Below, piece by piece: positions 1 through 8,750 of a stretch of 64,000 bases of DNA (its first letter is position 1; each line of letters begins with the position of its first letter). The translations under genes were made by a program, and so were the position numbers. The DNA comes from Monodelphis domestica (lineage: Eukaryota; Chordata; Mammalia; Didelphimorphia; Didelphidae), in contig NC_077228.1 in the NCBI RefSeq assembly GCF_027887165.1, forward strand, positions 109,256,043-109,320,042. The letters are read 5' to 3'. A model generated the notes under the pieces. That model was not told the DNA's origin. It saw only the letters and a list, made by a program, of their open reading frames with translations, and searched no databases.

Positions 1-75
1 GTTTCTTCATTTGTCAAATGAGGATTAGATCATTTAAAGTCTCTTTTAGATTTAAATATCTTTTTCCATGAATAT
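1..75 (+). mobile_element. MIR3/THER1 SINE, 3' end
   Basis: The window opens inside an old CORE-SINE. It shows the 'cctcatctgtaaaatgagg' type core followed by the MIR3 tail (attaga..atga..ctcttttaga), all diverged. The 5' part lies outside the window. Confidence 0.6.
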
Positions 76-90
76 GAAATCCACCCCTCA

Positions 91-276
91 GGGCAGCTAG
101 GAAGCACAGTAGATAGAGCACTAGATCTGGAGTCAGGAAGACAGTGGGTTCAAATTTGACCTCAGATACTTCCTGGCTGTATGACCCTTGGCAAGTCACT
201 TAACCCCAATTACTTAGCCTTTGCTGGTTTTCTGTCTCAGAATTGATACTGACCGTGAGTACGTTTTTTTTTTTTA
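91..276 (+). mobile_element. SINE-A
   Basis: Full-length tRNA-derived SINE: gggcagctagg head, B-box-like gggttcaaatt, 'ggcaagtcacttaacccc' core and a T-rich end after a 'tctcagaattgatact' tail. Head and tail are both recognisable, so this is a near-complete copy. Confidence 0.85.
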
Positions 277-885
277 AGTTACCCCTAAAATTTTTTAAAA
301 ATAAGGTTACTCCTAAAGTTCACAAGCATCTTATGACTCCAAAGCAGTGTAAAACTGAATGAGACATAGCCATTGTCGTCAAGGAATGTATAATCTGGTA
401 AATGGGGAACATGAAAAAGACACAAGTAATTTCTTCATTCAGTCTCTGTCAATGAAACCCATAGCTTCTAGCTTTCTTTGGATGGCCTTGGTTGAAATTT
501 CTGTCTCTCTAGAAGCTTCTTCCTCTTGGATTCCTGGAGCTTTCTCAGGAGTCAAATTGCCCTGAAGAGAATTTGGAAGAACAGACTGTTTTGGCATACT
601 GCCTTATGAACTTTTCCTTTTCTCAGAATTAGTCCTGGGAACTTCCAAAAGGACACTGGGAAATTTTCTACATCTTAGGAGGTCATACTGGCCTGAACCA
701 GAACCACACATCCTTTTGTCATCATTGTTCCCACTTTTCTTTCTCTCTGTTTCTATTTCTGTTTCTGTCTGTCTGTCTCTCTTTTGCTCTTTGTCACTCT
801 CCTCTCTCTCTGCTCTTCCTTATTTTACCAGAGGGGGACATTTCTGTCCTTCAGTTTCTGATATCTGGGTACAATTCCTCAGAAT
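277..885. other. single-copy stretch with CT-rich patch
   Basis: No repeat or gene recognised. Positions 715-830 are rich in CTCT and CTGT words. The short open frames here have no coding character. Confidence 0.5.
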
Positions 886-1300
886 TTATAGATTTTGATC
901 TGGAAGGGACCTGAAAGGTCATCTAGTCTAACCCTTTATTTTATAAATGAAGAGGCTGAGACCTACAGAGATTAAATAACTTGCTCAGGGTCACACAAGG
1001 TAAGCATCAGAGCTTCACTTTGTGTTTTGTTTTTGTTTTGTTTTTGTTTTTTATTAATAAACCTTCACCTTCTATCTTGGAGTCAACACTAAGTATTGTT
1101 TCCAAGGCAGAAGAGTGGCAAGGACTAGGCAATGGGTGTTAAGTGACATGCCCAGGGTCACACAGCTGGGAAGTGTGAGGTCATATTTGAACCCAGGACT
1201 TCCCATCTGCAGGCCTGAATCTCAATCCACTGAGCTACCAAGCTGCCCCCTACAGCTTCACTTTGAACCCATGTACTCTGTCCCCAGAGCTAATGTTCAT
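886..1300 (-). mobile_element. MIR3/THER1, split by a SINE-A
   Basis: Reverse-strand MIR3: 'ctggaagggacctgaaagg', 'catctagtc', 'gaggctgagacc' and 'cttgctcagggtcacaca'. It is interrupted at 1,022 by a SINE and resumes at 1,254. Confidence 0.75.
1023..1253 (-). mobile_element. SINE-A inside MIR3
   Basis: Reverse-strand SINE with T-rich 5' edge (its A-rich tail), 'cttctatcttggagtcaaca', 'cccagggtcacacagct' and terminal 'agctgccccc'. A perfect 12-base target duplication, agcttcactttg, flanks it at 1,011-1,022 and 1,254-1,265. Confidence 0.92.
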
Positions 1301-1344
1301 CTAGAGAAACAGCAGTTTATCCTTCACTCTTTTGCCAGTTGCCA

Positions 1345-1480
1345 TTCATTCATTCAACATTAGAAAACCATTTGTTAAAGTGGCTACTATGTGTCAAGCA
1401 CTTGGCTGAGAACTGGGATTAAAAGGACCAAAAATGAAACAGTTCCTGCTTTCATTCCTCTCATCTGCCCTCAACAGAAT
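1345..1480 (-). mobile_element. L2 LINE, 3' end
   Basis: Reverse complement of the L2 terminus: 'cattcattcattcaac', then 'ctactatgtgtcaagcactt' and an 'actgggattaaaagg' region. Heavily diverged, so an ancient insertion. Confidence 0.65.
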
Positions 1481-1895
1481 TTATTGTCGACCAGATTGGA
1501 GAAGAATCAATCTACCCCCACCCTGACATTCACCTCCCTTCCCTGTCAGAATTGGAAACAAGTAGAAATAGGAGGACAGGGTACCCAAACATTAATATCA
1601 TCAATAAATATTTGTTATCTACTCTCCAAAGTGCTATGGCTGTCATTGGCTGTATATACCTAGATACACAAGACAAGTATCCATGCCCAGAAAAGTCTTA
1701 AGTCCCTAAAGATAAACAGATGGATTTTGTGGAATAAGGAAAAACTTGAGAGATGCTTCAACTCCACACTCAGAGTAAAGGGACAAAGGTATTGGGGTTT
1801 CAGCACAAGCAGAACCAGTGACTGAAGCAAAGGTAGGAAAAATAAAAAGCAGTGGTATATTCCTCCCTGAAGGATTAATCAGATAACTGTTCTGT
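1481..1895. other. unassigned sequence
   Basis: Nothing coding seen. A short 'atcaataaatatttgtt' word at 1,599-1,616 may be another L2 terminus, too little to call. Confidence 0.4.
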
Positions 1896-1899
1896 GGCC

Positions 1900-2235
1900 C
1901 TTTAGGGAACAGATAAGGAAACTGAGGACCACAAAGTGAAATAATTTATTCAAGGTTACAAAGATAGTTCTTGGCAAAGTCAGGATTTGAACCCATCTCC
2001 TGATTTCTAGTCCTGTATGCTTACCAATAAGCCACACTTTGACTTTCAGCAAGTCATTTCATCCTGGTCCTCAGCTTCCTCAGCTGTCAAGAGAAAGGAT
2101 AGGACTAGAGGATGTCTAAGGCCATAAGTTTATATGCGATGTTAGGGTATATCTAGATCAACCTCCTCATTTTACATATGAAGAAACTGAAGCCAAGGGA
2201 AGGCAAATGACTTGTCTAAAACTAGGAAGAGAGAC
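1900..2235. mobile_element. three MIR/MIR3 fragments
   Basis: 1,900-2,040 is MIR on the minus strand (aaggaaactgaggacc, gaacccatctcctga). 2,045-2,130 is a plus-strand MIR3 core and tail. 2,140-2,235 is a minus-strand MIR3 piece (cctcattttacatatgaag). They lie edge to edge with no clear target duplications. Confidence 0.6.
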
Positions 2236-2378
2236 AACAGACAGAGAGAGAGATAGAAACAGAGAAAACTAGAAAGACATCAAGATAGAAAACTAGAAGG
2301 ATAGAAAGAAAACTAGAAAGATATAAAGATAGAAAACTAGGTAGATATGGATAAAGATTGATAGATAGATAGATAGAT

Positions 2379-2439
<61 letters not shown>

Positions 2440-2459
2440 AGTATGTAGGTAGGTAGAGA
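2236..2459. repeat. purine-rich DNA with (GATA)n microsatellite
   Basis: Imperfect agaaaactagaaagata units (2,236-2,345) lead into an almost pure GATA array at 2,360-2,438, broken once by gatgata, then gtaggtaggt. The array is about 20 units. The reverse strand reads as an artificial Ile-Tyr-Leu-Ser frame. Confidence 0.95.
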
Positions 2460-2463
2460 TTTT

Positions 2464-2560
2464 ATTTATTAAAGACTTACTATGTGCCAGGCAGTATGTT
2501 AAGTGCTGGGGATACAAGTATAAGCACAAACGAACTATTTCCTACCATCAATGGGACCTG
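2464..2560 (-). mobile_element. L2 LINE, 3' end
   Basis: 'tttattaaagacttactat', 'gtgccaggcagtatgttaag', then 'tgctggggatacaagtat': reverse strand of the L2 tail. The GATA array abuts its 3' end. Confidence 0.75.
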
Positions 2561-2959
2561 GAAAGGTGAAAGGAGCTTAAAGCAGGAGAAGAGGAGGAGG
2601 AGAAATCTGTAGAATATAGTCTAGATATAAGTGAGGTGAAGTATAGCTGGGGTCCTTCTTAAAATGGTGAACCTGGGAGGAAATCGCCCATTGGGAGAGT
2701 TCCTGACTACCAATCAGGATGTCACCAAACTGCCTTAGGGCAAAGTTATCTCCAGGATGCCCATGCCCTAGATGAGGAAACATCTAGTCTGAGAGTCTAG
2801 ATATATGTGAGTGTGGTCACATAGGGGGTAAGAATTAGAGGTGGGATCTGAACTCAAAACCTCTGATCCATAGCTATTTCTCCCTCTAGGTCCCTTCTAG
2901 CTCTAAAATTAGACTATTTCTGGCCTCTGCTCCTTGATTTCACCCTAATATAAGCATCT
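2561..2959. other. mostly unassigned, possible MIR scrap
   Basis: 2,561-2,820 looks single-copy. 2,825-2,920 has words of a reverse MIR (gtgggatctgaactcaaaac) and a MIR3 tail (ggtcccttctagctctaaaa), too mixed to resolve. Confidence 0.35.
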
Positions 2960-3080
2960 TTGATTGGAGTCAGAGAATCTGGATTGATTTCTAAATTTCC
3001 CACTTAATAACTGTGACTTTAGAGAACTTGCTTGACTTTCTTGAGCCTCAGTTTCCCACTATATAAAATGAGATTTTGCA
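2960..3080 (+). mobile_element. MIR SINE
   Basis: Diverged plus-strand MIR with 'ggagtcagagaatctgg' and 'gagcctcagtttccca'. Confidence 0.6.
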
Positions 3081-3249
3081 GAAGTTGAGGAGGGTAGAGT
3101 ATGGCTAGAAAAGCATCCCTGTGATAAAGATCTGAGGGCTTAGTGAACTATAAGCTCAGAATGAGTCAGCAATTTTGTGACATCAATGGCATGATTTTAA
3201 TGCTGTTAGAACTCTCAGACCACCACAACAAAATATAACTAATGGTTAG

Positions 3250-3365
3250 AGAAAGAGAGAGAAATCAGCTCACTCACCAATGGTCACACAACCAACAAAT
3301 GTCAAGGCAAGACTTGAACCTAAACCTTTCTGATTCCAAGTCTAACTTGTTAATCACTATGTCCC
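3250..3365 (-). mobile_element. MIR SINE inside the L3 gap
   Basis: Reverse MIR: 'atggtcacacaaccaacaaa', 'caagacttgaacc', 'tgattccaagtctaac'. Confidence 0.6.
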
Positions 3366-3372
3366 CTTAATG

Positions 3373-3621
3373 AGGCAGCTAGGTGGTGCACTTGAAATAT
3401 CACTAAACCTCTAGTCAGGAAGAACCAAGTTCAAATTTGGCCTCAGATATTAGTGGTGTGGCTGTGGGCAAGTCATTTAACCTTTGTCTTCATGCTTCCT
3501 CATCTGTAAAATGGGAATAATAATAGCACCTACTTCCTAGGTTGTTGAAAAGATCAAAGGAGATATTTGTAAAAAAACACTTTTAAAGTTGTAAAGCCAA
3601 TTATTAATTATTATATCAATG
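3373..3621 (+). mobile_element. tRNA-headed SINE with MIR-type tail
   Basis: Head 'gaggcagctaggtggtgca', body 'agttcaaatttggcctcaga', then a MIR-like 3' half 'ctgtaaaatgggaataataa', 'cacctacttcctaggttgtt' and an A/T-rich end at the point where the L3 LINE resumes. Confidence 0.85.
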
Positions 3622-3911
3622 TGACATTGCAGCCAGAGAACAAACCTGATTCTAGGCAGCATTAAGGTAGACAAACTTAGAATGAAGGTTGAAGTACTGT
3701 TGCATAGAATTTTATTGATCAGTCCAAATATGGAGTATTGTACTGGGTGTTAATGTTTTAGGAAAGATATTGACCAATCAAGTCAAAACCAGAAGAGGGC
3801 AGCCAGGATAGACTCAAGACCATACCATTTAAAGATTAGTTGCCATAAGACATAGTCCATAAGACAAAGTGGAGGGGGGGGTGTAATAGCTGTTTTAAAG
3901 TATTGCATTTT

Positions 3912-4754
3912 CAGAGGCAGCTAGGTGGCTTAGTGGATAGATTGGCAGGCCTGGAGTCAGAAGATCTGAGTTCAAATCTGGATTGAAACACTTCTTAGCT
4001 GTGTTATTCTGGGCAATTCACTTAATTCCCCTTTGTCTAGCCCTTAACCCCTGTGAAGAGTGAATCAAACCTTCTTTGTCTATCAATCAATTTTTAAATT
4101 AGTCAAAAACTTAAAACACCCCTAGGCAAATTGAAAGACTGCAATTGGTTCCCATAAAGTAGAAGGGACAGGAAGGGATATGGAAAAAGGACTATAAAAA
4201 GTCCTGAACTTACTGTTGAGGGGAACTTCAACTTCACCTTTGACCTTTTGACTTTGGACTTTGGCTCTTGGACTGCTTCTTGGAGGACAGCTCTTGGATC
4301 TTCTCCTTTGGACTTTGGTGTTGGAGGACTACGCCTTGAGATTTGGCCTTTGGTCTTCTCCTTTGGAGTTCGTCTTGGGTGGGTGAGTAGCTGACCTTCC
4401 TTTCCTGCCTTCTGGAGAGATTGGTTCTGGAGATCCCTGCTGTGGCTTTGGAGGTGGAACTCTAGCTGAAAGCACCACTGGATGTGGGGAAGCCCCTGTG
4501 GGGCTGAGCCTTACTTCACTGGAGAAGGGCTAGTAAGCTTGTTAAAACCTTTCTCTTTAACTACCTTTTTTTCATTTTCATTCTTTCTACCAGAAGTCAT
4601 TTTTTAGTTGTTATAATAGCTTTAAATCAGTGACCATAATATTACATTAGAACTTTCATATATAACATAAAATCTAATTTTAATTTCTTATACCCTCTCT
4701 GTCTTAGAGTTGTTATTAAGAAAGAAAAATAAAGGTTTTTAAAATAACAATAAT
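3912..4754 (+). mobile_element. SINE split by an LTR-like insertion
   Basis: SINE head 'gaggcagctaggtggct' and body to about 4,050; its 3' end (tgtcttagagttgttatta, A-rich tail) returns at 4,693. A 15-base duplication with two differences (aaagtattgcatttt at 3,897-3,911; aaagtactgtatttt at 4,755-4,769) brackets the whole unit, so the SINE landed in the L3 LINE and was then invaded. Confidence 0.85.
4052..4692 (+). mobile_element. LTR-like insertion (possible solo ERV LTR)
   Basis: About 640 bases of unrelated sequence break the SINE. It begins TGTGAAGAG and carries an inverted CCAAT word near 4,145 and a TATA box (ctataaaaa, 4,192-4,200) ahead of repeated ttggactttgg-type words. No open frame or internal retroviral part is seen. 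The right edge is unclear and no convincing short target duplication was found, so assignment as a solo LTR fossil is tentative. Confidence 0.4.
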
Positions 4755-4924
4755 AAAGTACTGTATTTTAAAGGCTGTCCTGAGGAAAAAAATATTTTTA
4801 TCTTTTCTGCTTGGTCCTAGAGGACAGAAATAGGAGCAATGGGTTGCAGGTGCAGGGAAGTAGATTAAGACTTAATGTCAGGAAAAGCTTCTTAATATGT
4901 AAAACAATTCAAAAGTTGCATGGC

Positions 4925-5325
4925 ACTATTTGACAAAAACTGCTGGGAAAATTGGAAAAGAGTATGGAAAAAAATTAAGTTTATATCAACCTATACCTTA
5001 CAGCCTATACCAAGATAAATTCAAAATGGGTAAATGGTAAATGACTTAAATATAAAGAGTGAAATTATAAATAAATTGGGTGAACATAGAATAGTATACC
5101 TGTTAGATCTGTGGGAAAGGAAGGAATTTAAGACTAAGCAAGAGATAGAGAACATTACAAAATGTAAAATGAATGACTTTGATAATATCAAATTAAAAAG
5201 TTGTACAAACAAAACCAATGCAACCAAAATTAGAAGAAAAACAACAAACTGGGGAAAATTTTTTATAACAAAACTCTCTGACAAAGGTTTAATTTCCCAA
5301 ATATATAAGGAACTAAATTTAAAAA
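4925..5325 (+). mobile_element. L1 ORF2 fragment inside L3
   Basis: A 105-residue open frame at 5,034-5,351 reads as the C-terminal part of L1 ORF2: residues 34-40 TKQEIEN, then KMNDFDNIKLKSCTNK and WGKFFITKLSDKGLISQIYK. Both ends are truncated. It separates the L3 segments ending in 'aaaagttgcatgg' and restarting in 'ggctgtcttgagac'. An internal L1 piece without a poly-A end suggests an old, eroded or rearranged insertion. Confidence 0.8.
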
Positions 5326-5483
5326 AGGCTGTCTTGAGACATAGTAAGTAGACTCACTGAAGTCCTTGAAATGGAAAAGGTTTGTCAGTGGAATTTCAGA
5401 GAGCATTCTGGCTCAGGTATCCATTGGACTAAGTGACTTCTGAAACCCCTTACAACTTTAGAATGCTCTCCTCCCTCTTTCTT

Positions 5484-5560
5484 TCCTCATCTGAGAAATC
5501 ATGGGGTTGGACTAAAGCATTCCTTCTTCTCTGCTTCCAACTCCTTTCTACTTAAGACAA
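5484..5560 (+). mobile_element. MIR3 tail, weak
   Basis: 'tttcctcatctgagaaatca' followed by 'ggggttggactaaagcat': the 3' half of a MIR3 copy. Confidence 0.5.
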
Positions 5561-6247
5561 TTTTCTCTCCCCTCCCCTACCTTTCCTCTGTCCAGTTCTT
5601 CCATTTCCCCCTCTTCAGGACTTGGCTTCACATTTTGACAGGACTCTCAGGTCCAGGAATCTGAGGATCTTGTCCAGCACCTAGTAAGCATTATACTGTA
5701 TTGATTCCCACTAAAGAGCAAGGCAGATAGTTCTGAACTGAATCATTATCCCTTGCCAGCCAAGTTGGGGGTAGGGTGGGTGGGGGCATCTTTGAGTCAG
5801 TATTTTTGGTTCTGTTTTTGGAGGGGAATTACAGGAAAAAGAGGGTGAAGTAGTGGTGTCATTTTATTACATATATAGAGTTATTGTGGCCCTAGTTCCC
5901 TATGTGAGTGGAGGAAGAGAAAATGATGAAAGAAAACAATCAGTCAGAATCATTAAACAAATATGAACCATCCTATGGGCTGTCACTGCTGGATAAAAAT
6001 TCAGTTGTATGTTTTAAAAGTATAAACTTAACTTTATGGGGAATCTTTCCCCTCTTAATAGTAAACTTTAATCTCATCTCTCTAAATTATTTTCTGATTG
6101 TTTTCATTGTGCTTATTTATCTTTCAATATTTAAAGAATCTATAAGATGGATCCCAAAGTCTTCTATGCCTTAGCACATAGTCTTGGTTGTGTACTGCAG
6201 AAAAAAAAATCTTTATATTGTAACCAACTTTCTGATGATAAGCCTCT
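5561..6247. other. single-copy sequence, AT-rich second half
   Basis: No repeat or gene recognised with confidence. An 88-codon frame at 5,908-6,174 is hydrophobic because the DNA is AT-rich; it has no family resemblance and no splice context. Confidence 0.4.
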
Positions 6248-6249
6248 GC

Positions 6250-6447
6250 TTTTTTTTTAATCCTTAACTTCTGTCTTAGATTCTAATTTGTTCCAAAGAA
6301 AAAGCCTATGAGGACTAGGCAATTGAGGTTAAGTCATTCGCCCAAGGTCACACAACTAGTAAGTGTCTAAAGCCATATTTGAACCTAGGCTTTTCCATCT
6401 CTAGGTCTGGATTTCAACCCACTGAACCAACTAGCTGTCTTCCTATA
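6250..6447 (-). mobile_element. SINE-A
   Basis: T-run, 'ccttaacttctgtcttaga', 'cccaaggtcacacaacta', 'ctgaaccaactagctgtc'. Full length, diverged about as much as most of the window's SINEs. Confidence 0.85.
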
Positions 6448-6519
6448 TGACTCTTTAAGATTATACATTGAAGTAACCTTTTCCCAGACCCAGTCAGCTC
6501 TGAACACTTTCCTGGAGAC

Positions 6520-6665
6520 CCAAGACAATAGAGCTGTAAGGGCTAAGCAATGGGGGGTTAAGTGACTTGCTCAGGGTCCTACAGCTAGGTTGAGGCCAAA
6601 TTTAAACCCAGTACCTCCCATCTCTAGACCTGGTTTTCAATCCACTGAACCACCTAGCAGCTTCA
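6520..6665 (-). mobile_element. SINE-A, 3' truncated
   Basis: Starts within the element (agagctgtaagggctaag) and runs to its head 'ctgaaccacctagcagctt'; the A-rich tail half is missing. Confidence 0.8.
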
Positions 6666-6679
6666 AGCCTCTCCATTCT

Positions 6680-6830
6680 TAGACTGTAAGGGACCTAAAA
6701 GGTCATCTTGCCCAATTCTCTCTCCTACAGGTGCCCAGAGTGGATAAATGACAAACCCTAAATCACACAGGTAACAAGTAGCAAAAAGCAGGATTTGAAT
6801 CCTAGTCAGACAGCCTTCTCTGGGCGTCTA
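6680..6830 (-). mobile_element. MIR3/THER1
   Basis: 'agactgtaagggacctaaaa', 'ggtcatcttgccc', 'aatcacacaggtaac', 'aggatttgaatccta': reverse strand MIR3. Confidence 0.65.
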
Positions 6831-7330
6831 TCTGATGTGACAGCTTGCCACAGAGATGTCACAGGCACACTTTTGAAAAGCCCAGGTCACCTCTAGCCCA
6901 TGGTATTTTTAGGGATTAAAACTCCCTTGGAATTTGTGTGTGAATATTTTTTCCACCTAATCATTGATCAATGTAAAATTCTGGATACAAATTCCACGTA
7001 CTTCACATAGCCTAATTTTCTTTTGTAGCTGTTTACATTTTTCAAAATTCCCCTTAAAAGAGGATTACAAATTCGTCGTGTCTTATTTATCTTTATATGT
7101 TTTCCTCACCCTCAGCATGGTGATCCACAGTAGGTGCTTTATAAATGTTAATGAACGAATAAAAGTATTAGAGGCGATTTCCACCTCTTTGCCACGGGCT
7201 GAACGTCCAAAGCCCTTCCATAGGGAAGTTCTTCCTTGGGTCTAATCTGAATAGCTCATCCCAGAGTCTCAATTCGTTTCCTCCCGCTGTCTTGATTGGA
7301 GATGCAGACAGCTGGTGACCCCTAGCCTCT
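6831..7330. other. sequence upstream of the CpG island
   Basis: Mainly single-copy. A diverged plus-strand L2 terminus sits at 7,097-7,160 (cacagtaggtgctttataaa). From 7,160 on, GC content climbs and repeats stop, as is usual next to a promoter. Confidence 0.5.
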
Positions 7331-7559
7331 ATTCATAGTAGCTCTGTGGGGTCAAAAGGAGGAGGAGAGGGATTTTCAGGGGTCTCAGGTCTTCGGGAGC
7401 CGCCATTGGGTGGGGGCAGGGCCATAGCCCAGGTGGTAGGGGCGGGGCCAGAGCCAGGCTGGGAGCATCCTCCCCCTCCCCGTGCGCGCTCCCTTCCTCC
7501 CTTCAGTCCCGCTTCGGCGCGTGCCCCTGGAGAAGGAAGGAAAGAGGAAAAGAAGGAGC

Positions 7560-7760
7560 AGGGTGGCGCGCACGCAGGGTATCGGGGGCGCGCCGGTCGG
7601 GCCCCGGGGACGCGCACGGGCTGGTCTCTGCCCTAATGCGGCTGGCGGCGAGAGGCGCTGCAGGCGTAGAAGGGGACTAGCGGTGGCCCCGGCAACCGAA
7701 GACCCTAACCGCTCCTGAACCTGAACTGGAGTCGGAGTTTCAAGCCCTAAGGGGAGAGAG
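7560..7760 (+). other. predicted non-coding first exon
   Basis: The CpG island ends at a strong splice donor, gagagag followed by gtaaggg, with GT at 7,761-7,762. No long frame begins upstream. The exon's start is unknown; 7,560 is a guess in the most CpG-rich part. The following sequence turns at once to a pyrimidine-rich, CpG-poor intron-like composition. A first exon holding only 5' UTR, with the coding exons far to the right, is the simplest reading. RNA evidence would settle it. Confidence 0.55.
7636..7680 (+). other. 14-codon upstream ORF in the predicted exon
   Basis: The ATG at 7,636 begins a short frame (MRLAARGAAGVEGD) that stops at 7,678-7,680, wholly inside the predicted 5' UTR exon. 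The start context (cccta before ATG, C after) is weak, so leaky scanning is likely. A role in translation control is conceivable but only inferred. Confidence 0.3.
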
Positions 7761-7879
7761 GTAAGGGAGCTCTGGCCCTCAGGGGCGCGGGGATGGGGAA
7801 CGGAGGGAGAATGTAGGGCTTCGGAATGCTGGACAGAGACAGCCCATCTCCATCCCACTTTCGTCTACCACTCCATCAG

Positions 7880-8750
7880 CCTTGCCATTCCTCACTGCCT
7901 TCATGACCACTTCCTCACTCCCCTTCCCGTCTCCTGTCCCCTATGAAGTCTGCCTTCTTCACCATCATCTTTACTGTTTCCATTTTGACTCCTCATCCCC
8001 CTTCCTATGTATCTCCCCATCCCCCTTCCTATGTATCTCCCCATCCCCCTTCCTATTCGTCTTCCCATCCTCCTTCCTATCCATCTCCCATCCCTCTTTC
8101 TATCCTCCCCATCCCCCTTCTTATACTCCTCCCTATCTATTTCCCCATCCCCCTTCCCATCTTTATCTCCACCACCCTTTCTATCCTCCTTCCTATTCTT
8201 TTTTCCCTGATTCCCCTTCTCTGTGTTCTTCACCTCCCTGTCCCTTCATTTACCCTATCCTCCTCTATGTATCTCTTTATTGCTCCCATTTATTCCTTGT
8301 CTCTCTTCTGTCTACCTCCCATCTCAAGTCTTATTCCACAGTCCTCCCTCTATTTACCTCTCACCCCTTTCTTATACTTTCTTTCCCATCATATGTTAGT
8401 CTCTCTTCTTGCCCTATCCTATCACCTTCTAGCCTTCTCACTCATAGCTCTCCATGGCCTGCCTCTGCCAGTCCTCTTTCTCCTACTTCAGCCTCACTGT
8501 TTATGACATCTTTCTACCACTTCTTTCTATACTCTACCCCAGTCAACCTCTCAAATCCATCTTCCCCTTATCTATATCTTTCCTTTTCAACAAAGGCCCC
8601 TCAACTCTTTCTTGGCTGATATTACATCCATCTATAACCTTTACCATCCACCCCCTCTAGCACTCTTTTAAAGCCACTTAATTTCCTTATCCTATCACCC
8701 CATCCCTCACTTAGTGTTTCTCATCCTTCCCTTTTCCCATCCTTGGGCCT
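7880..8750. repeat. long polypyrimidine tract with minisatellite
   Basis: About 870 bases where the plus strand is nearly all C and T. Positions 7,985-8,240 repeat a ~24-base unit of the form atcccccttcctatgtatct + cccc, first nearly exact then decaying. Open frames on both strands here come from low complexity. Such tracts can form triplex DNA and supply pyrimidine stretches resembling splice acceptors. Confidence 0.85.

Larger units (their letters stand above)
3090..5480 (+). mobile_element. L3/CR1 LINE in pieces with nested insertions
   Basis: Plus-strand CR1-clade LINE remnants in collinear order: 3,090-3,171 (ataagctcagaatgagtcag), 3,622-3,911 (ccaaatatggagtattgtac; agaagagggcagccagg), 4,755-4,924 (gaggacagaaataggagcaa; cttaatgtcaggaaaagctt) and 5,326-5,480 (3' tail with ggactaagtgacttctgaaa). 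The gaps hold younger insertions described separately. The order matches the end of the CR1 reverse-transcriptase ORF plus 3' UTR. Confidence 0.75.
7330..7760 (+). promoter_or_regulatory. CpG-island promoter
   Basis: The only dense cluster of CpG in the window (cgcgcacgcag, gggcgcgccgg, ggacgcgcacggg). Motifs in order: GCCGCCATTGGG at 7,399-7,410, which combines a YY1-like core with an inverted CCAAT box, and a GC/Sp1 box ggggcggggcc at 7,439-7,449. No TATA box is evident, so dispersed initiation about 7,450-7,600 is likely. The donor at 7,761 indicates rightward transcription; initiation in both directions, common at such islands, cannot be excluded. The gene is not identified. Confidence 0.8.

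Noticed and set aside
91-276. tRNA-like heads of the SINEs considered as tRNA genes
   Set aside because: They sit within full SINE units with A-rich tails and worn promoter boxes, and do not fold as a cloverleaf by eye.
2360-2438. Regularly spaced repeats that might suggest a CRISPR-like array
   Set aside because: Pure GATA microsatellite with no unique spacers, in a clearly animal genome.
7385-7858. 157-codon minus-strand frame over the CpG island
   Set aside because: GC-rich islands have few stop codons on any strand; the frame is Arg/Pro/Gly low complexity, crosses the predicted donor and shows no domain.
7882-8619. 245-codon plus-strand frame rich in Pro, Ser and Phe
   Set aside because: It is simply the translation of the polypyrimidine tract; the other two frames give equally odd repeats.
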